DNA of 64,000 nucleotides from Siphonodentalium dalli. Its lineage: Eukaryota; Mollusca; Scaphopoda; Gadilida; Siphonodentaliidae. Shown here piece after piece: positions 11,739 to 24,160 of this stretch. Position numbers and translations under genes: made by a program. Position 1 is the first letter of the stretch. Each line of letters opens with the position of its first letter. The stretch is taken from NCBI GenBank assembly GCA_032622095.1, contig CP136067.1, forward strand, positions 41,585,549-41,649,548, written 5' to 3'. Below the pieces are notes generated by a model. That model worked only from the letters and a program-made list of their open reading frames with translations, was not told the origin of the DNA and searched no databases.

Positions 11739-12739
11739 TAACCTTTTAGTCGTCATTCTGTTTCAGCCAACTGCACGATTTGGCTCTTCGTCCCATGGCG
11801 TATCATGTCGTCTCTTCCAGGGCTAACCGATTATTCGCCTTGAGCACTAGACTACAGATATATACCGAAACCCCCTCCAATTACTATTACAAGGGGCATA
11901 CATATATAGGGGTCTATCGGTACGGCGTAACCGTTTCTGTTCGGAACATGGATACAGCTTATTTAATGTGTAATACAATGAGAAGTATTTTTTAGAGTAT
12001 ATATATATACATAGAGATGTATCGATCAATCTAGTGGGTTAGACACATATTTTGAGGACACCTGGTTATCATATCTTCATGAAGATATAGATGTTTTAAA
12101 TAAATGTCCACATGCTCCTCTGTTCTGGTGCTAAATACTGGCTATTTATTTTCTGTTTAAAAGAAATGTTGCTATGCAGGTATAGCAGCTACATGTGCCC
12201 GACACAGAGCGGGATTTTGAGTTGTTTATGCTAGGCGATGAGTCTGTTCTAAAAATAAAAAAATCCTCTGTATCGGTTTGATATACCCTTGTCATATGTC
12301 ACTTTTGGAGGGTCATGAAAAGACATGTTTTACTGATTGCATTTTCTTTTATCTCAGAAGTAACATTTGACTGCACTCTGTGACCACTATTTTGAATAGG
12401 CCTGCTCTACATTTCCATATCTCTTGTCAATGGTAACTTTTTTGTGTGGAAACTATATTGAATGGGACAGACTCAATGGTGTTATAATATATACTTGAGC
12501 CATTCGAATATGCAGTCCTCTGACGATTCAAGGTCCCTCAGTTTGCAAGAATATATGTATCTCTTTAATAGAATGATAAATATACTTTCAATACTTTCTT
12601 CTATGTATCTGTTTTGCTTGATCATTATAGTAATGCCTTGATTCCCATTCCCATATAAATATGACATAATTGTTCAAGTGATTTAATTCTCTCACCATTT
12701 GAACAAAAGAACAATCTCATCAATGCTAGTGCATCTCAT
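11739..12739. other. Unassigned spacer
   Basis: AT-rich, with no recognised gene. Short overlapping frames on both strands lack any domain and look like chance. Confidence 0.45.
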
Positions 12740-14640
12740 TTCGCCACCCATGACCCAAACGACACCAAATGTGATTTAAGTCATCATATCATTAGAGAAG
12801 AATGTGCAAGCATTTGGTGGAATTAGTGCTAAATATATTTGTATCAGTTTGGTGCAACTCCCCTCATCCATGACTTGAACCGCGCCACTTTTGACATATT
12901 TAAACCACGTCTATTAGACTCATGGATGCATGATATAATGGAGATGATTATATATAAGCTTGGTGGTAAGTAAACAAATTCTTATCATAGTTATTACCCC
13001 CCATCTCTCATCCAAACGGCACCAATTTGGCGTCTTTAAATAACACGGTTATATTCCTTGTATCTTGGACAAGAATGATATATAAATTTGCTGGAAATCT
13101 ACGCTAAAAATAGGTTTTTACAGCAATTGTTGGTGCCCCCCGTGCACCCCTGAATCGAACGGCGCCATATCATGGATGTGATTATGTATACGTTTGGTGG
13201 AAATCGGCGACAAAACTATTTCATCATTTATTTGCTGCCCCTCACCCATTTCTGCCCCTTACACCAACAACGTCTCTTTAGAAAATTTTAACTTGCACCA
13301 TTTTCTTCCTCGTAAAAAGTTATCCCTGTTAGACCGCATTGGTGCCATCTCGATTGTACCCCGTATAATTATATATAGAACACAGACAGATATTCGCAAA
13401 TATTTGATTCTTTGTATCATTTGAGAAGAACGTGTATGAGTTTGATGGTAATTGGCACTTAACATATTTTTATCAGTTTTGTGACCCTCCCGTCCCTATT
13501 TCGAACTCAAGCGGCGCCACTTATGACACACACCTAGACACATTATGGAGATGAATATATATACATTTGGTGAAAATTGGCGAGTATACAAATTCGTATC
13601 AAATTTAGGGCCCCATTGCATATCACTCACCCAAACGGCACCCAGTTGGCGTATTTAAACCACACGATTAGAATCCTCATATCACGGAGAAGAATATGTA
13701 TCAATCAGGTGGACATTTTGTTTATCAATATTTATGTCCCTCTCACACACTAGGCACCCTAGACTCGAATGGCCCCATTTTTGACAGACATATTTTAACC
13801 ACACAATGGGCTCCTGATATCATGGAGATGATTATGTATTAGTTTGGTGTTAATCCGTAACTTATCAAATTTAGTTCCCACCCCACTCCCATCTCTCCAA
13901 AACAGCACCAATATGACGTCTTTAAAATCAAACGATTGGCTTCCTCATATCATGGATAAAAATGAGTACCAATTGGGTGGAAATTGGCGCTAAAAATATT
14001 GTGTATAAATTTTAGTGCCCCTCTCCCTTTCATTGCACCCCTAACTCGAATAACGCCACTTTTGACAGCTTTAAGCCACACCATTAGACACATCATACCA
14101 TGGGGATGATTTTGTATAAGTTTGGTGGCAATCGGCGACTAAGCCAATTCTTATCAGATTTAGAACCACCGCAGAATCTCTCATCCAAACGACACCAATT
14201 TGGCGTCTTTGAATCACACAATAAGATTCCTTGTATCATGGAGAAATTCTCAGAAGAATGTGCATCAATTTGGTGGAAGCGGGCGCTAAAATTATTATGA
14301 TAAATTTTGGTGCCACTCTGCCCTTCCGGGCATCCCTGACTCGAACGGCGCGACTTTTGACACATTTAAACCACACCATTAGATTCCTCATATCATGGGG
14401 ATGATTATATATACGTTTGGTGGCAACGGGCGACACATTTTTTTTCTGCCCCCCCCCCCCCCCCCCCTTCTGCCCCTGACAACAACGGCGTCACTTTAGA
14501 TAATTCTAACCCACACCATTATCTTTTTCGTGAAAAGTTACCCCTGTTAGACCCCTTTTGTGCCATCTAGGTGGTCCACTGTGCATTTCTATACAACAGA
14601 GACAGACAGACATTCGCAAATATAGATATAGATTTTGTGC
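12740..14640 (+). repeat. Dimeric tandem array (family T1)
   Basis: Two related half-units alternate. One reads roughly CCAAACGGCACCAATTTGGC, then CTTTAAA, then TTGGTGGAAAT.GGCGCTAAA. The other reads CGAACGGCGCCACTTTTGAC, then CACATTTAAACCACAC, then ATGGAGATGATTATATATA and GTTTGGTGG.AA..GGCGAC. Each is about 150-165 bp, so the dimer is about 320 bp, and roughly five to six dimers are visible with decay. A phrase with TGTTAGACC, TGCCATCT and CAGACAGA.ATTCGCAAATAT closes the pattern at about 13330-13410 and again at 14545-14630. An inverted partial copy lies at 47.7-48.1 kb. No coding function was seen. Confidence 0.85.
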
Positions 14641-14976
14641 ATTCACGGACCTAAGTTTGACAGGGGAACGTGAACAAAAATGCAAACTTTCTATGCTTAG
14701 TTTGAGGACTGAAATGTATGAGTTATTATATAGTGAACAACATCATGCATGTGTGAATGCTCTAATACGTGTCATGTACGATCATATTAGGCATTTAATT
14801 TGTTTCCATTGTGTTGAAAGTTTCTAATTGTAACGCGATCTTTTCAACGAAACTATGAAAATACTCCACTTTTGGTCTAAACAACAACACTCAAACACCA
14901 TTACTATATCGTAAATCAGAGTATAGATACAATGTAGCCTATAATTACAGTTAATGTTATCTCAGACCCGAATTAA

Positions 14977-15518
14977 ACAGGTTTGGCAATTCCCAAATAT
15001 AGCTATATGTAGCTATTGTAGCTACATTTGACTATCGTGAAACAATATTTTACCAATAAATTTTGGCATGGCGCGTAAGCATTACCGTGAGCTGTTGCAA
15101 CTAAGGGTGAGGGGTATTATTTTATAGCAACTTATGAAACCATTGCCAGTGTCATTTCGGTTGCACCAGCTTGCGGAATATCCGACAAGCATAGCTAAGC
15201 ACGTGTATCTATTTGGAAATTTGTTATGCTATGTGATATCGCACTCGCATCCATCAATATTTGATCTACTATTCTTGTCTTTAGGTACACTAGTCAGGAA
15301 AAAGTAACCATGTTGGACTATGTTGTTAATTATACATGAAAATGGCAAACTATATTAACTTACTAAGAATAATCAAATCAGGTTATTGTATATTTCAACG
15401 ATTGTTTGTTGGATTGTGTTATCTCTCTTCAACCAGATTCATCCACCACCAATAGCCATATGTAGTTACAATAGCTACATGTGGCCATTATAGCTATAAT
15501 TGGGAATTGCCAGCCCTG
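14977..15518. mobile_element. TTAA-flanked MITE
   Basis: Flanked by TTAA on both sides (14973-14976 and 15519-15522). The terminal inverted repeats match over about 50 bp with gaps: the left end begins ACAGGTTTGGCAATTCCCAA, and the right end read inward begins CAGGGCTGGCAATTCCCAA. Both are followed by ATAGCTATA and TAGCTATTGTA-type blocks. TTAA duplication fits piggyBac or Kolobok. There is no coding sequence. A detached piece of the same end lies at about 16231-16275. Confidence 0.8.
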
Positions 15519-17002
15519 TTAAATGTCCAAAAGTTGAAGGTGTTCACTATAGTTTGACAAGCCCACACCCTCTCACCACGTTCCGATCGGCAAGTCTACA
15601 AAATACACACGAGCTGTTAATTTGATAATGAACTGTTATTATACAGATACCAGCTAGCAAGAGGTATGTGTGGTAGAGCGCGGATTGGTATTGAATTCAG
15701 TCGTAAAATAATGTCGAAACGAGTCTGGGGAATTAGCTTTCTTCATTGGTCTTAACATGAACAAAATGCATGTTCAACCAGACTATATTTCTAGTGCAAG
15801 TGCTAGTGCTAGTGCTAGGACGGAGTATTTTTGAGCCATATGGCTTTTTCAACTTACACTTCTTCATGCCATTGGTACTATAGTTTTTGAATTCGTAAAT
15901 GTATTGGATATATAATTTGCCAATAGCGCACCAGAATATTTCTCGTACTGGTGTATAACAAATACAGATACGTGATTATGTTCCTATATACAGTCCATAA
16001 TGCCTCGACGTAAAGCTATGCCATATTTATTGAAATAAAACTAATTTTACACACCTAGAACGTTGTCCTCTTTCTCCAGCAATCTTCGTTATTTTAACCG
16101 CGCTGCATGTGCCCGAAGATGGTCCATACACGTGTACATACTACACTGGGGGATTTGCGGCGGTATTTTCCCCATGTCGCTACTAATGATGGGCTTGCCC
16201 TTGCCTTAACAAAAGAAGGTAGTAATTTGGAAAATAGCTATATGTAGCTATTGTTTCTACATTTGACTATCGAGATTTGCCATTTTGGAAACTGTTTGTC
16301 TCAAATTTAGGGACATTTTTGGTACACAATGACAAACAAAGAGCAGAAGATGCCTTTAATGACCTTAGTGCGCAGGGATTGAGCTTTACGAAAACAAGAA
16401 CCAACCCTGTTTAGATTATATGTACGGGGTTCTGAATAATGATTATCAATAATCGAGAAATAGTTTTTCCGATGGCCAGATATCCGCCAAGATATGAAGA
16501 TATCCATGTGAGGTGACTGCTCCCTTAGAAAAGTACACAAGGTACATAATGGCGATAATTATGTGAAAATATCACTGAGGTCACGAGGTTCCTATTATAC
16601 GCCATGACAAATTGTCATAAATGACATATCCTGGTGCTGTGTAATGTCTATTTATGCATTCCTCGCAAATCAATACCACAATGACGTGACATTCCACCAT
16701 ATGTATGCATCATAGGTAGAAAATACGACACAATTCGAGTTTGTGTGCTTTTGGTTAGAAATAGGAACTAACTGTTTTCCGTAGGACTCAGTGTTACCAT
16801 TTGGACACACCCATATCATGATTCTCCAAGCAGAATTCAGGATTACTTGGAGAAAACTTTCATAAATTACCACACACACTTGAAAGATGGCATTTACTAA
16901 GAATTGAACATCGGAATGCACGCAAAGCTGCTTACTGTCTATGCTTTTGTTTGGACAGGTTGATAAATCGAGACATCAACGCTTCAAATATATACTTTTC
17001 AG
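15519..17002. other. Unassigned region before the first recognised exon
   Basis: Contains a MITE-end fragment (about 16231-16275: AATAGCTATATGTAGCTATTG) and a short CTAGTG triplication near 15798-15820. The 5' exons of the downstream gene (signal peptide) could lie here or further upstream, but no hydrophobic leader followed by a convincing donor could be assigned. Confidence 0.4.
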
Positions 17003-17224
17003 TTAACAATCTGCTGCCGCCGCTAGACCCGTGTGCGAGCCATTCTATCCTACCGTATTCCACAGAAGGCTACCGGTCAGTTAACTACGTGGGCAGTTTC
17101 CTCTTATGTGACCGGGGATTGATTCCAGGATGGTACATAGTGCAGACACCGGCTGGAATGGAGATCGCAACCTCGTGTGCCGACTTAGGGCATTGCGCGA
17201 CTCACTACCCTATTTGGATGATGG
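17003..17224 (+). CDS. VWDE-like: VWDE-like exon a: first half of D8C/D10C domain
   Basis: This exon encodes the start of the cysteine-rich domain shared by uromodulin, GP2, OIT3 and VWDE. It shows DPCASHSIL (Cys1), the RSVNYVG strand, LCDRGLIPGWYIVQ (Cys2 and the near-invariant GWY), TSCADLGHC (Cys3, Cys4) and THYPIW, matching the family pattern CGTHAPxWL with Gly changed to Ala. The donor is ATGATGG followed by gtgaga at 17225. The acceptor is either 17002 (TACTTTTCAG), used here because it gives phase 1 like the next exons, or 16958 (pyrimidine-rich TTTGTTTGGACAG), which would add 44 bases of open frame. Confidence 0.88.
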
Positions 17225-19990
17225 GTGAGACTATATTGTATCAATGATTTCCACTTAATGCAAGCGGGTGTTCACCTCTGAACTGCCAAGCATGCACCAT
17301 CGTGGGAATCAATGACATGTCAATAATTTCACCATCTTTAAGCAGAAAATGTCGGACCGAAAATAAAAGTTTCAAACAAACAAAAACGATAATAGGAAAT
17401 TCTGACTTCAAGTAGTATTACTATATATCATCGTATCATTTCATCTCATTTCACCAAAACGTACAATTGCTGCAACGATTTTCTATATTATCGTCATGAA
17501 CATTATGTTTGTATTTCGTCCTCTAGATCCTAGAATTTTCAAAGTGCTAACAATCTATCGTCATTGGCATGGAGTCGAGACAATATCCACCGCACGTTTG
17601 TTCCAGTTCCCTACATGCAAATACAAGTGTTAAGTTAATGAATCAAACTGTGTTGTATCGGCATGTGTCATATGCTATGTAAATACGGGTATGAAATCAA
17701 TGACCATATGTAAAGCGAGCTGATTATTTTCAACATTTTTCATATCTTCCTTGCAACACTTCCAACAACATACATTTCTTTGACACACGTTTGCATCCGT
17801 AGTCCTCTAAGACATAGTTCGGGAGCTACAAATGTTTCGCTTATAAGGTCAAAATCTCAAAATGGATTTGTCTGGAAGTTTCTTTTTGAAATTTGGAACA
17901 CACTATTTTTTGTTATAGATTAGTTGAGAGCCGTTAGAAATTATAACCCCATTATTTTACGGCATGAACACGTTTTGTAGTTTCTGCTTTCAAGTAGCAT
18001 GCAAGAACTTCTGTAAAATAAAACTTTTTCAAAAGGCTAATTATATATCCATGATATCATATATCTGAAATTCATGAGAGGTGATTAAATTTATCTTGCT
18101 TCAAGAAATTCCGTAATTATTGTCATTTAGAAAGACAGCCACCCATACATAGTATTCTTTGTTTAAGAAAATGCATGCCATGCCTGTTAGTCGATGAAAA
18201 ACTGGACTGTTCCATATCCAAATCTCAGATGACCATACCCTGTATTTCTTACTACTGTGGCCTATTTACGGTTGATTGCTCCCTGCTTGAGTGGACCACA
18301 TTGCATATATCAGCATTGGTTTTCGTTGGGCTGAAATATCTGTGACCACTCTCTTCTCCATAACAACAACACATTTCATACTATCACTCCTGGTCAAGTG
18401 ATCATAGTTTAACAATGTGACGAATCTGCCACTGTAAAGACATTGCAACAATCGCCTGATAGGATACACCGCTTTCCTGATGACGTTTTGATTGGGTGAT
18501 ATGTTGGTGGTAATAACCCCCCCCCCCCTAAATACTCCAGACGCAGAACTGCATAGCTGTCGAGTATGTGTTTTAACAAGAACTGAGTATTATGCTGTTA
18601 TATTGTACTGGCTGTGCCAAGCACTGTGCTATTGTTATGGCTGTAAGAAAGCACTGGGCTTAATATTACGCAAGTTTTAAGGCATAAGAATAGTTCTTTA
18701 CCGGAATCAATCGAGTCGAAGTCGTTGACCACAATTTTCCAAACTGGGATGAACTTGTCAGCTTTGCCTAGTTTGCGCACGCAGCGTAAACCCACTGTCT
18801 TCCGTGTAGACTTGTTATGTGATGGCGAGCAAGGAAGCGGACGCAATGTTGAGTTAAGCATTATTATATAGAGCTGAAATTGTCTAATTCTAATTTGGTC
18901 TTTATTGGGTAGCCTAATATATTCAGATGTCACGCTACGTCATCGCCAATGTTTCTGGGATGCTTATTTGCATCGAATAAATGTATGGTGAACATGGACG
19001 ACGAACGAGGGTATCGATTTCCGACGGCAGCCCTCCTCTGAGCCAGACACAATTTCCATATATACCAGAAATTCAATTTGAACCCACAATTACGTTAGAA
19101 TTTCCCAACTGTTATCTGAATATACCCATGACCTCTATTGCTGATGCTATTCCAAAGACTCACATATTGAAATTGGGTAACTTGTTTGACCACATAGCAA
19201 TTGTTTTTTCCCCATCAATTTGTGGTCATTCTGTGTTTGGAACAATTAATTCTGATCAAAATCTCCATTCAGCAGTACGTATGTTAAAGCACAATGCCAT
19301 TATTACAAGTTTTCTCGATTTTTGGTAAAGCACACCAACCTCTGAGTCGGACACTTAAATAGTTCAATTGATATGCGATTGTTCAGTGCAAGCCATCCGT
19401 ATAAAGAAATCGCACGCACTCTCTATATAAAGTGTCATGAAGTTTTGGGTACTAATATTGCTTTACCTTATTTGCAGAATATGTTGCATTCAATATCGTT
19501 GTTACGTATCATAGCCTTGTGATCTTAACAGGTGAGATCTCGTCAATCATAATGCCAAAAATTGTTAGAGACTGTTCTGGTCAAGCATTGCATACTCTCG
19601 TCAAATGCTGTCATTCAAATGTTTTAAAGAATATTTCACTTAGGTCATTATTGGTGGGATATGATAACATGTATTTACTTTTTGGTACACCAATAGATAT
19701 TATGTTGCTACATCACCAATGATGAATTTGTATCTGTGCTTAATAAGCTTGTTTCTCAATTAATCAATGACCGGGGGTAGGGAGAGTTGTATAATCTGCA
19801 ATAGAAAGGAGATATACACGTCTGCTATTGGGCACATCATTGACATAAACAAGGAATATTCATAATCCTAATGGGTCCTAATATAGATAATTGAAGCACA
19901 TCGCGGCTAATATCTCACGGGTGTGACTTTTTATCTTTGATTTCAACATATTACTTCCTTCCTTATATATTGGGCCAGTGTTTTCGTTAA
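17225..19990. other. Intron sequence, nothing recognised
   Basis: First part of the intron after exon a. Open frames at 18.3-19.7 kb on both strands have no domain, coherent splice sites or family resemblance. A C-run lies at about 18519-18528. Confidence 0.45.
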
Positions 19991-20140
19991 CCCTTTACCC
20001 AACAAACCGGCCAAAAACGCCCAAATAAAGCTTCAACAATCTAAAATATCTTCGGTCTGTCTCAATAACACCATACAAATATGGATATCATTGGAACCGG
20101 TTCATTGACCACATTGTGATGGTTACAGTTATGCCCTGTG

Positions 20141-20207
20141 CCAATGCATTCTCTTATATATGCGAGTCGACCATAGGTCGCCTCGCATATATAAGAGAAT
20201 GCATTGG
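20141..20207. repeat. Palindrome inside piggyBac MITE, left
   Basis: A 67-bp inverted repeat beginning CCAATGCATTCTCTTATATA and ending with its complement, with only one or two unpaired positions at its centre. It can form a long hairpin in DNA or RNA. Confidence 0.95.
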
Positions 20208-20305
20208 CCTAACACTTTTTACCATTTTTTCTTACATTCTTTAACAATTTTTATAATATTTGTCTACATTCTTTGACAATTTTATCAGTTTTATTATGTG
20301 TTAAG

Positions 20306-20372
20306 CCAATGCATTCTCTTATATATGCGAGGCGACCTATGGTCGACTCGCATATATAAGAGAATGCATTGG
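20306..20372. repeat. Palindrome inside piggyBac MITE, right
   Basis: The reverse complement of the left palindrome, also self-complementary and flanked by CACAGGGC, which pairs with GCCCTGTG at 20133-20140. The four arms can therefore pair in alternative ways: two local hairpins or one long stem. Confidence 0.95.
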
Positions 20373-20403
20373 CACAGGGCCGTTCTGTTGGGTAAAGGGT
20401 TAA

Positions 20404-22205
20404 TCCTCTAATACCATAATGGTCAAGTATTTTTGGAGAGGTATCACGTGGCTGATCATGTCGAATGCTTTGGACATTACAATACAAAATGCTACAATAA
20501 AGTATTTGGTCGTTGTTTTCAGCAACGTGATTTAGCAGATGTAGTAAGGGATGCGTTGTGTTGAGGTTGCAAAATCGTCACATGCATCTGATAATATTAT
20601 ATTGCAGTAAAATTCCGCTTTGGTTTTGCATGGATACGATCAAGCAGGGTATCTGAGAAATTCAGTAACTCAGGTTGGCTTTGTAATTACAGGGAGATAG
20701 CCGCATTCAAATATGTTGTCAACAAATTCATTGTTTTATTTGAATGATTTTCGGAGCTCAGTAGATCTATATTGGAATCTCATTGAATATTTACATTATG
20801 CTATCTACTTGAGATACGAGTTCATAAATAAATGCCATATGTGCTGTGTTAGGTCTTTATATTTATCATATAACATGATTGATTATTTATTGATTATGCA
20901 GGAGTGATATGCAACATTTATGAACAAACAAACTCATCTACTCCAATTGTCGGTATCTATTCGAGTTGAATATTAACATTGCTGGTAACCGGGTCAAATA
21001 TATGTTACTGTTATCCTGATAATCTCCGAAAGTGCGATTACGTCGAAAGTACCATTTTCGCTTTCCATAATACATAGCAATTCTCTGAAGTTAGCATTCA
21101 AGCTGAAGCTATCCCAATTAACATCCAATCATTCGTGCTTCTGCAATTGAGGCCCATCAATGAAGTGCTTTTTGTGTTTTGTTTTATATTTTATCCCGAA
21201 ATTGTGAGTGTGCATGATTGTCAATAGAGTTGTTAACAACCTCGCATGGGTTGTTGTTTTCCCACGGACATCTCCATCATTTCTATTAGTAAAGTCGAAT
21301 TTGGTATTTGTCTGGAGTTTACCGAGGGTTATTTCGCCGATCATACTATTCATTAGTTAGCCTTTTAGTGTCACGTACATAGTCCAAAGGTATGAGACGA
21401 TGCCGTATTCGCCAGTGCTGGTTAATGAATTTTACCATAATTTTAGATCTGGATACCTATTCACGCCTCTTGATAATATATCTAATTTATAAATACATAT
21501 AATATTGCATGTGAGTGCACTGGCGGAGAGCTTTCCATTCATTTCGTCCAACATATTCGAAAACTATGGGATCTGTGGTTGTATATATGTAGTAGAGAAT
21601 ATATGTGTATATAAATTTGATTGAATTTACTACACCGTGCAACTCATGAGTCAACCAAAGTGACTGAAATTATAATCAGGTAATCTATAAACTTGTCTAT
21701 CGACATGCCCAGAAAAGAGACAGTTGTTCAACAACTGTCTCTTTTCTGGACATGTCGATAGACAGACACTTGCGTGATATGCATATAATTTCGACAGTAT
21801 TGGCAGTTCAAACCGAAAAGGAGTTCAACAAGGGATCCCACATGAATGGCTAAATCGTCCCAGAATAGAATATGTATATATATTACCAATCGATACCAAG
21901 AAATAGATGTAACATAGATCAGATGTGTAATTTTATATTACAAGAGCAACAATCCACATGTTTTATAACGGCGTATAAACAGTTTTTTTTCAATTCATTC
22001 CTTCCGAAGTCATAGATCGGATGTGAAAGACCTTTGTCATATAGTAAACCACAATGGGTTGAACGAGATCTCCCTGTACTAGCTTTTTTTACAGTCGTCG
22101 CAGCCCATATTCAGATCCACCTCAGGCAATTAATATAACTCAGCTGAAAGTCATCACTGTGGCGGATAGTCTGTGCAGTACACTTGTTTATTTATATTTT
22201 TGAAG
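20404..22205. other. Rest of intron
   Basis: No gene recognised. It holds the short perfect palindrome listed separately at 21694-21764. Confidence 0.45.
21694..21764. repeat. 71-bp near-perfect palindrome
   Basis: Arms of about 35 bp (TGTCTATCGACATG, CCAGAAAAGAGACAGTTGTT and the complements) meet with almost no loop. One mismatch or bulge occurs near the CATGCCC/GGACATG step. No terminal-repeat family or obvious target duplication was found. It could be a minimal foldback element or a recent inverted duplication. Confidence 0.92.
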
Positions 22206-22373
22206 GACCAATTCCTGACGAGAATGATGGCATTGTAAGTCGCCAACTCTGTATCAACGTGGGTGGATGTAGCTGCTATCAATTACCCCAGATTGAACTA
22301 AAGAACTGCTCTGATTATTTGGTGTATAACATCAAGACATTTAGCATGATTTGTCCGCATGCGTTTTGTTTCG
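22206..22373 (+). CDS. VWDE-like: VWDE-like exon b: second half of D8C/D10C domain
   Basis: The acceptor is a pyrimidine-rich tract ending TTTTGAAG, and the donor is TTCG followed by gtatgt. The exon is 56 codons, phase 1 to 1. It reads on from exon a with GPIPDENDGIVSRQLC (Cys5; family GxxPxxxDGxVxRxVC), GGCSCYQ (Cys6, Cys7; usually CC), IELKNCSDYLVYNI (Cys8; family VRNCxxYYVYxL), ICPHAF and CF (Cys9, Cys10). With exon a this makes ten cysteines, as in uromodulin D10C. The CC pair is changed to CSC, a small deviation worth comparing across species. Confidence 0.92.
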
Positions 22374-22976
22374 GTATGTATTCTTACTCGTTGTAACCAA
22401 TGCCGAATAAGAGCTGAGCGTTATATAATTACAACATCATTTTAAATACATGCATACTGATGATATATTGGGATCTCTTCCCGGCTAATCCACGTAATCA
22501 TTTACAAGACAAATGTTATTAAAATTGTCAAACTACAAACTGAATTCAGTTTCCTGATGAGCATTGGAATAAGTTATAGTGCCATTTATATCTTTGTGTA
22601 TTTTCGTTCATTTCAATTAATCTATGTAAATAATTCATCATGAACATGGATATATGTGGTCTGGCAATGGTATGCCATTGTGAATCGAGTGTGGTTATCA
22701 TTACTGGTATCCCCATGATATAAATCACTCAATACCCCGCACAACATATACACTATAATGTAATCCGTCACTGAGAAACTTTCTGTTTCATGTTATATAA
22801 ATTATTAAGCTCAGCTCAAATTAAGGGATCGGGGCATAAGTTATGGGACATATAATAACCACTCGCCAAACAAATTATTGACATAAGAAAATAGAACAGA
22901 TATAACATTACAGGTATGGACACATTGTAGATGACTGTAGATGTGCTAATATAACGTTGATGTTAATGCATTCCAG

Positions 22977-23048
22977 GTACCGAGAGGGAGTGTCCAGCTG
23001 GTGAGACGTCAGCAGATGGAAACTATCCGGGCTGTCATTCTAATAGCA
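22977..23048 (+). CDS. VWDE-like: VWDE-like exon c: cysteine linker
   Basis: A 72-base exon between TTCCAG and gtaaat, phase 1 to 1. It encodes ECPAGETSADGNYPGC, the short linker (C-P-x-G-x-S-x-x-G-x-x-P-G-C) that follows D8C in VWDE-type proteins. It is recognisable only because its phase and pattern fit between exons b and d. Confidence 0.85.
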
Positions 23049-23711
23049 GTAAATACATGTCATATTTTAATACACATCTTTCCTCTCCTCTACATTGAAT
23101 AGTTATTATCGCTGTCGTCAAGTAGACATTATTAATACGATGATATGCAGAGCATATAACACGATGTTACAAACAAGCTTGGTATGTGAGATTCAAACCA
23201 TTTTAGGCGGTACGCTGGATTCAAATCCCGATGTTAGTGCAATGAGCCCGTTTAGCACTATGTATCTTTTTCTGGTCTTGTCGTGTTATTCTGGCGCTAG
23301 TTTGCCAGTGGCACATACACAGATAAACCGCATCGTATCTGGACATCACTGTGCCTGAAAATAGAGCAATAGATGTTATGTTGCGATCAGCACTCTTAAT
23401 GTGGTACAGTTTGGCAGATTATTACTGAGAAAAGTTACGAAAATAGATGGTATCACATATGTTCACTGACCTTGAACATTGACTCCTTCTGTTAACTTGT
23501 ATGCAGGTGCAGGTGGAGGGTGACACCCTCGTAAAGAACCACCCGCCATTATGTGTTAATGCAAATGGAACGTCCGAATGATGTGGTAGATACTCATACA
23601 CGTATGGAATGCATGTTATGAAACGTTCACATAGTCATGGTGATACTTCTTTGTATTGCCATCGAATGTGATCAGACATTCTTTGAGCTCCTCATTTTTG
23701 CTAATTTTATA
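23049..23711. other. Start of the 10.7-kb intron
   Basis: No recognised element; short open frames here show no family features. Confidence 0.4.
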
Positions 23712-24160
23712 AGGATATATAATAATGTATAGCATTTGTAAAGCGCCTTTCCCATGAGGCCCAAAGCGCTCAAAGTTTTACAATTATTACCCTGATGAGC
23801 CTGAACATTCAGTAACCATCTACTGCTCCCCGGGGACAGGGGGAGGTACAGCCGGGAGTATGCGAGGATACCATATGGCTAGCATACTGACAAGATCTTT
23901 CACTGCTCATTATCAGGTACCCTTGTAATGCATGGGTGGTGCAAAGCAGACACAGTACGAGCGACCTTGCTCAAGGGTCACAACTTGGCGCGAGATTCAA
24001 ACAGTGTACAATCCAACAATTGCACATCGCTCAAGTCGGCCAAGCCACTGCTGTGTGGAAACTCATTACAGACCACCAGCCAGCCGCGAACTCGCCTCGC
24101 TGTGTTGACAGCGAAGACAAGTCCAACGCGCTAACCACTGGACCACGGAGCTCCGTGACT
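23712..24160 (-). mobile_element. tRNA-derived SINE
   Basis: Read on the minus strand it starts near 24160 with GTGGTCCAGTGGTTAGCGCG, which contains an RNA polymerase III A box (TGGTCCAGTGG fits TRGYNNANNGG). About 45 bp further on a weak B box (GTTCGCGG) appears. It ends near 23715 with GAGCGCTTTGGGCC, GGGAAAGGCGCTTTACAAAT and an AT-rich tail, the 3' end type seen in many invertebrate SINEs. About 450 bp is long for a SINE, so a central body or small insertion is likely. The unit is not a functional tRNA. Confidence 0.8.

Larger units (their letters stand above)
19991..20399. mobile_element. piggyBac-type MITE with two internal hairpins
   Basis: TTAA flanks both ends (19987-19990, 20400-20403). 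The terminal inverted repeats are perfect over 14 bp: CCCTTTACCCAACA at the left, and its complement TGTTGGGTAAAGGG at the right. TTAA duplication with CCC..GGG ends is the piggyBac signature. At 409 bp it has no transposase and would need one in trans. Inside are two 67-bp palindromes placed as mirror images (see separate entries). Confidence 0.93.

Noticed and set aside
13194-13465. Opposing open frames at 13.2-13.5 kb as genes
   Set aside because: They lie in the T1 tandem array and are not conserved between units.
24128-24160. tRNA gene on the minus strand
   Set aside because: Only an A box and a poor B box; no cloverleaf with acceptor stem, and the sequence continues into a SINE body.
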